From contig NZ_VDCS01000010.1 of NCBI RefSeq assembly GCF_006265225.1, positions 124,001 to 188,000 of the forward strand: a stretch of 64,000 nucleotides of DNA, in the 5' to 3' direction. Both the position numbers and the translations under genes were made by a program. Shown here one piece after another: positions 16,758-24,821 of this stretch; position 1 is the first letter of the stretch, and each line of letters begins with the position of its first letter. Source of the DNA: Allotamlana fucoidanivorans. GTDB taxonomy: Bacteria > Bacteroidota > Bacteroidia > Flavobacteriales > Flavobacteriaceae. The notes under the pieces are model-generated. The model saw only the letters and a program-made list of their open reading frames with translations. It was not told the origin of the DNA and did no database searches.

Positions 16758-17750
16758 ATGATATCATATACCATTGAGGAAATTAACGCTGTTTTAAACG
16801 GAATATTGGTTGGCTCAACCTCACAAAAAATTGAAGGCCCCGAAGAACTACAAAAAGCTAAAAACCATCATATAACATTTATTGGAAGCGCCAAATACGA
16901 AAAGTACTGGGCAGACTCTGAGGCATGTGCTGCTATAGTTAATGCATCTATTACTATTGAACCAGGCAACAATAAAGCTTTCATAAAAGTACCAAATGCC
17001 GATTTAGCCATGGCACGTATTTTAGAACTTTTCAACCCAGAGCCGCCTATTTTAGATTTTGATATTCATCCCTCGGCAGTAGTTCATACATCAGCCACTA
17101 TTGGCAGCAATTGTAAAATTGGCCCCCATTGCTATATTGGAAAAGACGTTGTTATTGGTGATAATACCATTCTATATCCAAACGTTTCTATTTTTGATGA
17201 AAGTACTATTGGTACTAACTCTATAATTTGGTCAGGCACTGTTATTAGAGAACGTTGTGTTATTGGTAATCATTGTATTTTCCATACCAATGTTAGTATT
17301 GGTGCTGATGGGTTTGGTTACAGACCAAGTGATGACGGACGTGGGTTAGTCAAAATTCCTCAAATAGGAAACGTAATTATAGGTCACCATGTAGAAATAG
17401 GCGCAAATACTTGTATTGACAGAGCAAAGTTTAGTTCTACTCTAATTGGAGATGGGACAAAAATTGATAATTTAGTTCAAATTGGTCACAATAGTATTTT
17501 GGGGCGTTCATGCATCATCGCTGGACATTCGGGAATATCTGGTTCTGTCACGCTTGGAGATGGGGTTATTATTGGTGGTGCTTCATCTGTTAAAGATCAC
17601 GTAACCATACATTCAGGCGCCACGGTTGGAGGAAAATCAGGTGTTATTAGTGATGTGAAATCTGGACAAACCGTATTAGGATTTCCTGCGCAAGAAGCCA
17701 GAGAAACACTAAAACAATGGGCCATAATAAAACGACTAGCAAAAAAATAA
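16758..17750 (+). CDS. lpxD: LpxD-type UDP-3-O-acylglucosamine N-acyltransferase
   Basis: 330 residues, usual LpxD length. N-terminal uridine-binding domain (1-100), then a left-handed beta-helix of hexapeptide repeats (about 105-290, e.g. IGSNCKIGPHCYIG). His244 in QIGHNS corresponds to the catalytic His239 of E. coli LpxD. The enzyme adds the amide-linked hydroxyacyl chain in lipid A synthesis. It is away from lpxC/fabZ/lpxA; Bacteroidota often have a second LpxD-like gene, so this could be a paralogue. It precedes a PagL-like lipid A deacylase by 28 bp. Confidence 0.88.
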   Translation: MISYTIEEINAVLNGILVGSTSQKIEGPEELQKAKNHHITFIGSAKYEKYWADSEACAAIVNASITIEPGNNKAFIKVPNADLAMARILELFNPEPPILDFDIHPSAVVHTSATIGSNCKIGPHCYIGKDVVIGDNTILYPNVSIFDESTIGTNSIIWSGTVIRERCVIGNHCIFHTNVSIGADGFGYRPSDDGRGLVKIPQIGNVIIGHHVEIGANTCIDRAKFSSTLIGDGTKIDNLVQIGHNSILGRSCIIAGHSGISGSVTLGDGVIIGGASSVKDHVTIHSGATVGGKSGVISDVKSGQTVLGFPAQEARETLKQWAIIKRLAKK

Positions 17751-17778
17751 TATAAAAAACAACACTCTTTTTTTATAA

Positions 17779-18960
17779 ATGCAAAATAATATGAAAAAGA
17801 ACATTACCCGCACAATTAAAACTATTCTATGGATTACTATATTAATCTTTAGTTTTAAAAATTACATGTATTCGCAAAATGACACTAAAAAAGGCACCTT
17901 TAAGACCTTAACTGTGACAGGTCATTCAGGAGCCCATATTTATACAGGTGAATCACTTTCTGAAAAATTACAATATGGGTATGGTGGTGTGAACTTAAAA
18001 TTTTCTTGGGTCCCGAACAAAGAAGACGACTGGTCTTTAGATACAGGATATGCTGCATATGGTATAGGCTTTTATACGGCCAACATTGGCGACCCCGAAG
18101 TTTTTGGTAATCCTCATGCTTTATTTGGTTTTATAAACTTCTTTTTAAGCAAGCCTTATAGACGAAATGTTTTAGAACTAAGTCCGGCATTTGGTCTAAC
18201 ATATAACCTCGAGCCATACAACCCTGAAACCAACCCTTTTAATGATGCTATAGGTGCAAAAATGGCTGTTTATTTTAGTGTAGATTTTGTAGGAGCCTAT
18301 AAGCTTAACCGCGAAATAGATCTTATTTACGGCGTTGATTTTAAACATTTTAGTAATGGTAGAACATTCACCCCTAATTTTGGATTAAACATGTTTGGTT
18401 TTAACGGAGGTATGCGATACAACTTTAATACAAACCAAAAAAGACTTGATAGAGATCCTTATACTACCAATGTTGTGTCTTCCAGATTTATGAGACCTGA
18501 ACGCCCAAAAACCAGAAAAAACGACTTCAATAATTCTGTAGATGTATATGCGGCATTAGGTGTGGTTCAAAATGAGGCAGACAAAGGGACCAATAGACAA
18601 TTTGGTACTTTCTCCGGAACCATTGATTACAGAAGATATTTTAATAGAATGCATGGTATTTCTGCGGGGTTAGATTTCTTTTTTGATAATTCCTTATCGG
18701 AAAAATACCCAGAAACTTCTGATCGGTTTTTACTAGCCTTTCATTATGGATATGATTTTATGTTTCAACGATTTGATATTCGCTTAAATGTTGGGCATTA
18801 CCTTACAGATGACAGAGGTAAAGGTAATTTCTTTCTAAGACCTGCTTTACAATATGAAATAAGCAAAAGCTTTTATGCCCAATTTGGTTTAAAAACAAGT
18901 GCTGGAGCCGCGGCCGATTGGATTGAATTTGGAGTTGGTATAAAACCGTTTAAGTGGTAA
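17779..18960 (+). CDS. PagL-like outer-membrane lipid A 3-O-deacylase (acyloxyacyl hydrolase family)
   Basis: 393 residues: signal peptide to about residue 32 (ATG at 17791 is an alternative start that shortens it), then beta-barrel strands throughout. KHFSNGRTFTPNFGLNMFGF at about 189-208 matches the PagL active-site segment, with His190 and Ser192 in the His-x-Ser arrangement; I cannot place the acidic member of the triad with confidence. PagL removes the 3-O acyl chain of lipid A. At twice the length of classic PagL, it has a second barrel-like half (about 245-393). Probably co-transcribed with lpxD. Confidence 0.78.
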   Translation: MQNNMKKNITRTIKTILWITILIFSFKNYMYSQNDTKKGTFKTLTVTGHSGAHIYTGESLSEKLQYGYGGVNLKFSWVPNKEDDWSLDTGYAAYGIGFYTANIGDPEVFGNPHALFGFINFFLSKPYRRNVLELSPAFGLTYNLEPYNPETNPFNDAIGAKMAVYFSVDFVGAYKLNREIDLIYGVDFKHFSNGRTFTPNFGLNMFGFNGGMRYNFNTNQKRLDRDPYTTNVVSSRFMRPERPKTRKNDFNNSVDVYAALGVVQNEADKGTNRQFGTFSGTIDYRRYFNRMHGISAGLDFFFDNSLSEKYPETSDRFLLAFHYGYDFMFQRFDIRLNVGHYLTDDRGKGNFFLRPALQYEISKSFYAQFGLKTSAGAAADWIEFGVGIKPFKW

Positions 18961-18993
18961 ACCCCTTAAATAAAACTTCAGTTTTATAAGTAG

Positions 18994-19038
18994 GGAAATA
19001 AAAACTCAAATGAATTAAAATATGAGTTTTTTATTTCC
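18994..19038. terminator. Bidirectional terminator between pagL-like gene and the LytTR gene
   Basis: GGAAATAAAAACTCA (18994-19008) pairs with TGAGTTTTTTATTTCC (19023-19038) with one bulged base. It separates converging transcripts and provides a U-run in the + direction. Confidence 0.7.
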
Positions 19039-19794
19039 TTACTCAAGCCAAGTTTTAAAATCTTTTACACGTTCTCTGGCAACAATAAGCTCTTGGTCTT
19101 TGTAGTGTTTCAATTTTATTTGAAGTCGGGAATTGGTATAACTCACCATATCATTAATAGCATTTACGTTAACAAAAAACTTTCTATTAATTCTAAAAAA
19201 CATTTGAGGTTCTAACTCTCCTTCTAATTGTTCTAATGTGACATCAAGTAAATAGTTTCTATGATCTACGGTATAAACGTATGTTCCCTTATTTTCACTG
19301 TAAATGCATTCAATATCATCAATATTGATTAATTTTAAATGGTGACCAACTTTTACTGAAAAACGTTTTTTGTATTCTCTATCTATTGGGTTTACAAGCA
19401 ATTGTTTTATATCACTAAAATCTAAAGTTACCACTTGTTTTTGTGGCATCCGTTCTTTGTATTTTTCAACAGCCTTTACAAGCTCCGCTTCATCAATGGG
19501 CTTTAATAAATAATCAATACTATTAAGTTTAAACGCCTGAAGAGCATATTCATCATAGGCCGTTGTAAATATTATAGCCGATTTAATTTTATGGTTCTCA
19601 AAAATTTCAAAGGATAAACCATCACTTAATTGAATATCCAAAAAAATCAAATCTGGATGCACATTATTTTGAAACCAATCAATGGACTCTTCAACGGAAT
19701 GTAACATAACTTCTACTTTCACACCCAATGTATTTAGTATACGTTGCAAACGTCGTGCTGATGGTTTTTCATCTTCAATAATTATAACTTTCAT
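19039..19794 (-). CDS. LytTR-family response regulator
   Basis: 251 residues. Receiver domain at 1-115 with phospho-acceptor Asp53 (LIFLDIQLSDG), acidic pair Glu7-Asp8 and the Lys in LLKPI; LytTR DNA-binding domain at about 145-250. It is the last gene of an operon with a LytS-like kinase, whose phosphate it should receive. LytTR regulators bind paired direct repeats; the target genes are unknown. Thirteen bases separate it from a 21-codon micro-ORF. Confidence 0.92.
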   Translation of the reverse strand: MKVIIIEDEKPSARRLQRILNTLGVKVEVMLHSVEESIDWFQNNVHPDLIFLDIQLSDGLSFEIFENHKIKSAIIFTTAYDEYALQAFKLNSIDYLLKPIDEAELVKAVEKYKERMPQKQVVTLDFSDIKQLLVNPIDREYKKRFSVKVGHHLKLINIDDIECIYSENKGTYVYTVDHRNYLLDVTLEQLEGELEPQMFFRINRKFFVNVNAINDMVSYTNSRLQIKLKHYKDQELIVARERVKDFKTWLE

Positions 19795-19807
19795 AACTAC
19801 TTTATTA

Positions 19808-19873
19808 TCAAGTTGATGTTTCCTGCTTATCTTCCTTCATATATTCTTGTTCTTGATACGTGTCAGCTTTCAT
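19808..19873 (-). CDS. 21-residue micro-ORF between the 2TM and LytTR genes
   Basis: ATG at 19873 starts two bases after the 2TM gene stop; the frame encodes MKADTYQEQEYMKEDKQETS plus Thr and a TGA stop. The QEQEYMKEDK part resembles the C-terminal tails of the neighbouring 2TM proteins (LREYMEKEKH, IEQYMNEEMK), so it may be what is left of a third 2TM copy, or simply a coupled leader peptide. Too short to be sure it is translated. Confidence 0.35.
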   Translation of the reverse strand: MKADTYQEQEYMKEDKQETST

Positions 19874-19875
19874 AA

Positions 19876-20211
19876 TTAATTATACTTCCCACGTTGATGC
19901 TTTTCTTTTTCCATATACTCTCTCAATTTCCGTTCTTCCCAAGAATTACTGAAAAACAGATTTTTTCCGAAAACACATAATGCATGAAAGACTAGTCCAA
20001 TTCCCCAAAATATGGGAGTTGAAAAGGTACCAAAATTCCAGAAATTATTGGTATTCACTCCAATCATAACGATTAAAAAAACATTTACTACAACATACCA
20101 GAAGGCATGCCAATAAAAACCTTTTTCTTCTTTTAAGCGCTTTTCAGCTCTCAAATAGGCTTCTTCTTTTTTGTAATTTTCACGGTGTTGTTGTATCTCT
20201 TGATTTTCCAT
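19876..20211 (-). CDS. 2TM domain protein
   Basis: 111 residues from ATG 20211 (the frame also opens with GTG at 20217). Layout: charged N-terminal helix (KKEEAYLRAEKRLKEEKGFY), two membrane helices (about 34-53 and 65-85) and a conserved FFSNSWEERKLREYM tail. This is the 2TM family domain found with LytTR systems in Flavobacteriia. The upstream kinase ends with the same domain, so the protein probably associates with the kinase in the membrane. Function unknown. Eight bases after the kinase stop. Confidence 0.85.
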   Translation of the reverse strand: MENQEIQQHRENYKKEEAYLRAEKRLKEEKGFYWHAFWYVVVNVFLIVMIGVNTNNFWNFGTFSTPIFWGIGLVFHALCVFGKNLFFSNSWEERKLREYMEKEKHQRGKYN

Positions 20212-20219
20212 TTTCACCT

Positions 20220-21557
20220 CTAGTTTTCATTTTTCATTTCTTCATTCATATACTGTTCAATCTTACGTTTTTCCCAGCTTCTTCCAAAGGCACCATCATT
20301 CACAAAAACGCGAAAAGCATGAATGACTATACCGATTCCCCAACCAAACATTGGAAACCAAAACCACTTAAATCCCCAGTAGGTTTTGTAATTGATAAAG
20401 ATTAAAAATGGAATAACTATTATATAAGATGCTATACTGCAATAAAAAGCTTTTAGCTCCTCAACATGTTTTCTGGCTCTTAAATAACTATCATCTATTT
20501 GGGGTTGTGATTTTGATCTCATAACTGATATTTGTTTGGTAAGCATTGGTATAGACACAGCAAAATGATTACTATCTTTATCTATACTTACTTGCTTATT
20601 TGTTAATAAATCGTAGCGTTGTTTGATATTACTCAAACCTACTCCGCTACTTTTTTTGACTATTTGTTTTGGCTGAAGGTTATTTTGAACTACCAAACTA
20701 CCTTCGTCTTCATATATGTTTATATGGAGAGGCTTGCTAGCGGTAACCATATTATGTTTTACGGCATTTTCAAGTAACAGCTGTAAAGATAAAGGCACCA
20801 CTTTACTATCAGGGTTTGACGCCTGCTCAGGCATTGTAAAAACTATGCTATCTTCAAAACGCATTTTTAATAAAGACATATAGGTTTTGGCAAATTGTAA
20901 CTCTTCATCAACGGTTACTAGTTCTTTATTTTTTTGCTCTAGCACATAACGGTATACTTTGGATAAACCCGTTGTAAATTTTTGTGCATTTTCAGGGTTT
21001 TCTTCAATTAGGCTTGTTAACACATTTAAGCTGTTAAATAAAAAATGAGGATCTAGTTGATTTTTTAAGGCATCAAATTTTGCACTTGCAGTACCAGCAA
21101 TAACTTTTTGCTCTTTTATTCTGTTTTGTTGATACCGGTTGTAAAAATAAATACTGTGAAAAACTGTTACCATAGCCAATGTAATCCATAATCCAAATTG
21201 GTAATCACCTAATTCATCTTGGGCAAGAAACTCTTCAAAAGAAATACCAACATACAATACCGCAGTTGCAGCTCTTAATAAAAATAGACCAATTAAGGTT
21301 AAAACCACACATCCAACCACACCAATAAGTACCCGCTTTGTAGTATCTCCTTTTTTCCATTGACGTTGTTCTAGATAATCAAAGAAAAACATGTTGGTGT
21401 ATCCTAATACAAAAGAATACAATTGATAAAAAGCAAACGCGATAAAAAAGCTTTTACTACTCTTATACTGAAAACCATTTGAAAGGAAACTTCCAATAAT
21501 GAACACCACCACACCAATGGCAAATGCAACTATTATATTTCTAACTGATTTTCTCAC
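20220..21557 (-). CDS. LytS-type sensor histidine kinase with a C-terminal 2TM domain
   Basis: 445 residues starting at GTG 21557. Four N-terminal helices (about 8-26, 37-56, 76-95, 122-138), then a His_kinase domain with PHFLFN (His171) and the ATPase N-box (LLENAVKHN) and G-box (GVGLSNIKQRY). Residues about 345-445 form a 2TM domain ending GRSWEKRKIEQYM, fused to the kinase. The kinase should phosphorylate the LytTR regulator two genes downstream. No sensory domain beyond the membrane helices is visible. Confidence 0.92.
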   Translation of the reverse strand: MRKSVRNIIVAFAIGVVVFIIGSFLSNGFQYKSSKSFFIAFAFYQLYSFVLGYTNMFFFDYLEQRQWKKGDTTKRVLIGVVGCVVLTLIGLFLLRAATAVLYVGISFEEFLAQDELGDYQFGLWITLAMVTVFHSIYFYNRYQQNRIKEQKVIAGTASAKFDALKNQLDPHFLFNSLNVLTSLIEENPENAQKFTTGLSKVYRYVLEQKNKELVTVDEELQFAKTYMSLLKMRFEDSIVFTMPEQASNPDSKVVPLSLQLLLENAVKHNMVTASKPLHINIYEDEGSLVVQNNLQPKQIVKKSSGVGLSNIKQRYDLLTNKQVSIDKDSNHFAVSIPMLTKQISVMRSKSQPQIDDSYLRARKHVEELKAFYCSIASYIIVIPFLIFINYKTYWGFKWFWFPMFGWGIGIVIHAFRVFVNDGAFGRSWEKRKIEQYMNEEMKNEN

Positions 21558-21870
21558 ACTTCTTATTTCTTAAATTTAATATCTTTTTAAACTACACCAA
21601 GCTATATTTCTTCTCTTTTCACCTTACTAAATTCTACCATTAAATTTTGCAAAAAAACGCAACAGCCTATTTTGTTTGTTCCTTGTTTTGTATGGTGTTA
21701 ATTATGTAGCAAATATGACATAACTAAATGATATGATAAAAATCGTTTTACCCAATTGTTCATTTTATCAGATGAATTGTTACTTTAAAATTATAAAAAC
21801 AAAAAGACAGCCTAAAAAAAATTTTAGACTGTCTAACTGATTTTAAATCTGACTAATTCAAAAAATATCG
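21558..21870. other. 313-bp gene-free gap between the kinase gene and tonB
   Basis: It holds the tonB terminator (21805-21834) and the promoter region of the kinase operon. One ATGA-N6-TCGT sequence at 21733-21746 differs from the Fnr-like box by one base, but has no -7 box at the 33-bp spacing. No ORF or RNA gene seen. Confidence 0.5.
21805..21834 (-). terminator. Intrinsic terminator of tonB
   Basis: Read on the minus strand, AGACAGTCTAAAA pairs with TTTTAGGCTGTCT with one G-U pair, followed by TTTTTGTTTTT. It lies 36 bp after the tonB stop. Confidence 0.75.
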
Positions 21871-22599
21871 TTATCCTTCTTGAAACTTAAAGAAGATAGG
21901 AATTGCATAAGCAACTTTTACGGGTTTACCTCTTTGTTTACCTGGTTGCATTTGAGGTAGTTTACTAATGATGCGTTCTGCTTCTTTTTCTAGAATCTTA
22001 TCTGGTCCCCTAGATTTTATACCTGTAATATATCCGTTTGAGCCAATCACAAAAATCACAGAAACTCGGCCTTGAATACCTAAATCAAGTGCTTCTTGCG
22101 GATAGGTAAAATGATTCTTAACATGAGCCTGCATTTTTTCTTGAAAACATGCTTTCGTCTTTTGCTTTGATAAACCTTCGCAGCCAGGAAAAACAGGTAC
22201 ATCTTCTATAACAGCAAAGGCTACTTGAACCTCTTCTTCAACTTCTTCAACAACTACATCACTCACTTCAACGGGATCGGCAATAGCCGTTTCTTGAGTA
22301 ATTTCTGTACTTTCAATTACAGTTTCTTCAATTTCTTTTGAATCATCAACTATTTTCATAGTCTCTGACACAACTGCGGGAGGTGGTGGTGGCGGCGGCG
22401 GCGTATTGACATTTACAATAGGAATTTCCTCTTCATGTTCTTTATTCATGCTTAGAACTTCAATTTCAACATCTTCCTTATCATATGTTTTATATTCTAT
22501 TAACTGCCAAGATAATAATAGCATCAAGTTTAATCCTATAGCAAAATACAAGCTGCTATTTCTCCCAATTTCCATCTCTGGGTTTTTTTTAGCTTTCAT
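21871..22599 (-). CDS. tonB: Energy transducer TonB
   Basis: 242 residues. One N-terminal membrane anchor (about 13-31), a proline stretch NTPPPPPPPPAVV at about 65-77 and an acidic spacer rich in Glu and Val, then the C-terminal TonB domain (about 150-240) with YPQEALDLGIQGRVSVIFVI and PKVKVAYAIP-like strands. It transmits proton-motive force from ExbBD to outer-membrane receptors. No exbB/exbD is nearby, as is usual for extra TonB paralogues. Its upstream region has an Fnr-like repeat and a -7-like box with the same spacing as ccoS and hemN. Confidence 0.92.
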   Translation of the reverse strand: MKAKKNPEMEIGRNSSLYFAIGLNLMLLLSWQLIEYKTYDKEDVEIEVLSMNKEHEEEIPIVNVNTPPPPPPPPAVVSETMKIVDDSKEIEETVIESTEITQETAIADPVEVSDVVVEEVEEEVQVAFAVIEDVPVFPGCEGLSKQKTKACFQEKMQAHVKNHFTYPQEALDLGIQGRVSVIFVIGSNGYITGIKSRGPDKILEKEAERIISKLPQMQPGKQRGKPVKVAYAIPIFFKFQEG

Positions 22600-22646
22600 G
22601 ATAATATGCTTTAAATTGATAAACTCTTTTCTTTTAATCCATATAT

Positions 22647-22690
22647 TAAATTTATCAAATTCTCATTTTATACGCTATGATTTTTGTCAT
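22647..22690 (-). promoter_or_regulatory. Putative tonB promoter with a Crp/Fnr-like repeat
   Basis: ATGATTTTTGTCAT at 22677-22690 is a third ATGA-N6-TCAT repeat. TAAATTTA at 22647-22654 matches five of the six fixed positions of TAnnTTTG, and its centre is 33 bp from the repeat centre, the same spacing as in the ccoS and hemN promoters. The rest of the 267-bp tonB-MOSC gap shows nothing else. Confidence 0.5.
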
Positions 22691-22866
22691 ATTTCTATAA
22701 ATGCTAAATATTTTAACAATTCAATAATTTTTTAGTTGTAAACAGCTATTATGGTTCCTTTTATCTTTCTACTGAAATTACATGTAAAAATGTTTACTTT
22801 TGAATGAAATCACATGAAGAAATAGAAATAATACCGACGGAACTTTTTTAACATTTAAATAAACAT

Positions 22867-23505
22867 ATGAAAGTAATATCAACCAATCTCGCTAACCCCA
22901 CATCTATAGTATGGCAAGGCCAAGAAGTTACTACAGGAATATATAAAAAACCAAGCTTAAAGCCTATTCTACTTGGTAAAGAAGGCGTTTTAAGTGACGA
23001 AGTATCTGATAAAAAAGTACATGGCGGTACGTTTAAAGCTTGTTATTTATTTTCTGAATTGCACTATACATATTGGGAAAAACAGTATCCAGATTTAGAA
23101 TGGGATTATGGCATGTTTGGTGAAAATTTAACTATTTCTAACCTTGATGAGTCCAAAATTCACGTTGGTGATATTTATAAATTAGGGCAAGCCATAGTGG
23201 AGATTACCCAGCCTAGAGAGCCTTGCTTTAAATTGGCCTACAAATTTGGGACTATTGAGATTATAGAACAATTCATTCATTATGGCTATTCAGGAACCTA
23301 TGTACGCATCTTGGAAGAAGGGCTTGTTAAAGTAGGTGATACTCTAAAATTAGTAAAAAAAGCAAAAAACAGTATTTCAACTAAAGACCTTTTTGAACTT
23401 ATTTTCGCCAAAAACAAAAATCAGGAACTATTACAAAAAGTGATTGATAACGAAGCGCTTCCTTTAAAAAAACGACATAAATTGAAAACATTTATAACCC
23501 CTTGA
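22867..23505 (+). CDS. MOSC domain protein (YiiM-like)
   Basis: 212 residues. The MOSC domain covers about 20-160, with KKVHGGTFKACYLF, the acidic YGMFGENLT segment and the conserved cysteine in QPREPCFKL. MOSC proteins act on molybdenum-cofactor sulfur chemistry or detoxify N-hydroxylated compounds; the YiiM branch binds Moco and reduces the latter. The specific substrate here is unknown. It lies 39 bp before the true start of the helicase gene. Confidence 0.87.
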   Translation: MKVISTNLANPTSIVWQGQEVTTGIYKKPSLKPILLGKEGVLSDEVSDKKVHGGTFKACYLFSELHYTYWEKQYPDLEWDYGMFGENLTISNLDESKIHVGDIYKLGQAIVEITQPREPCFKLAYKFGTIEIIEQFIHYGYSGTYVRILEEGLVKVGDTLKLVKKAKNSISTKDLFELIFAKNKNQELLQKVIDNEALPLKKRHKLKTFITP

Positions 23506-23528
23506 TGCCATGCTTTGTTATATCTTTG
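23502..23528 (+). promoter_or_regulatory. Promoter of the DEAD-box helicase gene
   Basis: -33 TTG at 23502-23504 and -7 TATCTTTG (full consensus) at 23521-23528, 16 bp apart. The predicted start of transcription falls just before ATG 23545. Confidence 0.6.
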
Positions 23529-23544
23529 CATCAAATTCATATTA

Positions 23545-24786
23545 ATGTCATTTAAAGACTTACAATTAAGAAAACCGTTATTAAGAGCAGTTGCAGAAAC
23601 AGGTTATGATTCCCCTACACGGGTTCAGGAAAAAACCATCCCTTATGTTTTAGAAAAACGAGATGTTATTGTTTCTGCCCAAACAGGAACTGGTAAAACA
23701 GCCGCCTTTGCACTCCCTATTTTACAGTTATTACTTGACAAGCAAGATGCTCCTAAAAAAGGAAAAACTATCAAAGCACTCATTGTGAGTCCTACCAGAG
23801 AATTAGCACTTCAAATTCAAGATAATTTTAAAACCTACAGTACCTATACCAATTTAAGAACTACTGTGATTTATGGAGGCGTTTCTATTGATCCTCAAAA
23901 GGACGTATTAAATAAAGGTATTGATATTTTAATTGCTACACCAGGAAGGCTTTTAGATTTGCATAAACAAGATGTAGTTAATCTGGACTATGTGGAGATT
24001 TTGGTTTTGGACGAAGCCGATTTAATGCTAGATATGGGCTTTCTTGATGATGTTAAAAAAATTGAACGCTTATGTACACGTGAGAAACAAATTCTCTTAT
24101 TTTCTGCTACCATTCCCTATAAAGTAGAACAGTTGGCCAATAGCATACTACACGACCCTAAACGTATTGAAGTAGCGCAAAATTCATCTACCGCTTCAAA
24201 TGTAGACCAATTTCTCTATTATGTACCTAAACGCAACAAAATAGAATTATGTTTGCATCTGCTAAGAAACACCATAAATGGGCGTATTATAATATTCAGA
24301 CGAACTAAATTTGGTGTAGATAAACTTGAAAAAACGTTAGTAAAAAACGGGTATAAAGTTGACAGTATTCACGGAGATAAAAGTCAAACCGCAAGACAAG
24401 AAGCTCTCAATCGTTTTAAAGATGGTGCCACGAATATTTTAATTGCTACAGATGTTGCGGCACGCGGTATTGATATTAATAATTTAGATGCTGTTATAAA
24501 TTTCGATTTACCTAATATTCCTGAAACCTATGTGCATAGAATAGGTAGGACCGCAAGAGCCGGAAATTCTGGACTTGCTGTATCCCTTTGTTCTGCTGAT
24601 GAAAAAAGCTATATTAAATCTATACAACAACTTATTCAATTACACCTAGATGTTATTGATGAACATCCTTACCCTTTAAATCCAAAGGAAAAACCCATAA
24701 TTCATAAATCCAAAAAAACAGGTAGTCAACATAAAAAAGGGCGAAAAAGTCAAGCTTCAAAAAAGAAAAAGAAGCGTTGGTACTAA
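23545..24786 (+). CDS. DEAD-box RNA helicase, RhlE-like
   Basis: 413 residues from ATG 23545; the frame runs back to 23515, but that stretch overlaps the promoter. All core motifs are present: Q motif (PTRVQEKTIP), motif I (AQTGTGKT), PTRELA, DEAD, SAT, and motif VI (HRIGRTARAG). The tail after about 375 is lysine- and serine-rich (KKKKKRW), as in RhlE-type helicases that unwind structured RNA during ribosome assembly or cold adaptation. It stands as a single gene. Confidence 0.94.
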   Translation: MSFKDLQLRKPLLRAVAETGYDSPTRVQEKTIPYVLEKRDVIVSAQTGTGKTAAFALPILQLLLDKQDAPKKGKTIKALIVSPTRELALQIQDNFKTYSTYTNLRTTVIYGGVSIDPQKDVLNKGIDILIATPGRLLDLHKQDVVNLDYVEILVLDEADLMLDMGFLDDVKKIERLCTREKQILLFSATIPYKVEQLANSILHDPKRIEVAQNSSTASNVDQFLYYVPKRNKIELCLHLLRNTINGRIIIFRRTKFGVDKLEKTLVKNGYKVDSIHGDKSQTARQEALNRFKDGATNILIATDVAARGIDINNLDAVINFDLPNIPETYVHRIGRTARAGNSGLAVSLCSADEKSYIKSIQQLIQLHLDVIDEHPYPLNPKEKPIIHKSKKTGSQHKKGRKSQASKKKKKRWY

Positions 24787-24821
24787 CGCTTTAATCTATC
24801 TAAAAGAATATTGACTAGTAT

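Noticed and set aside
21733-21746. Fourth Crp/Fnr-like box before the LytS-type kinase
   Set aside because: It has one mismatch (TCGT) and no -7 box at the 33-bp spacing found in the other three.
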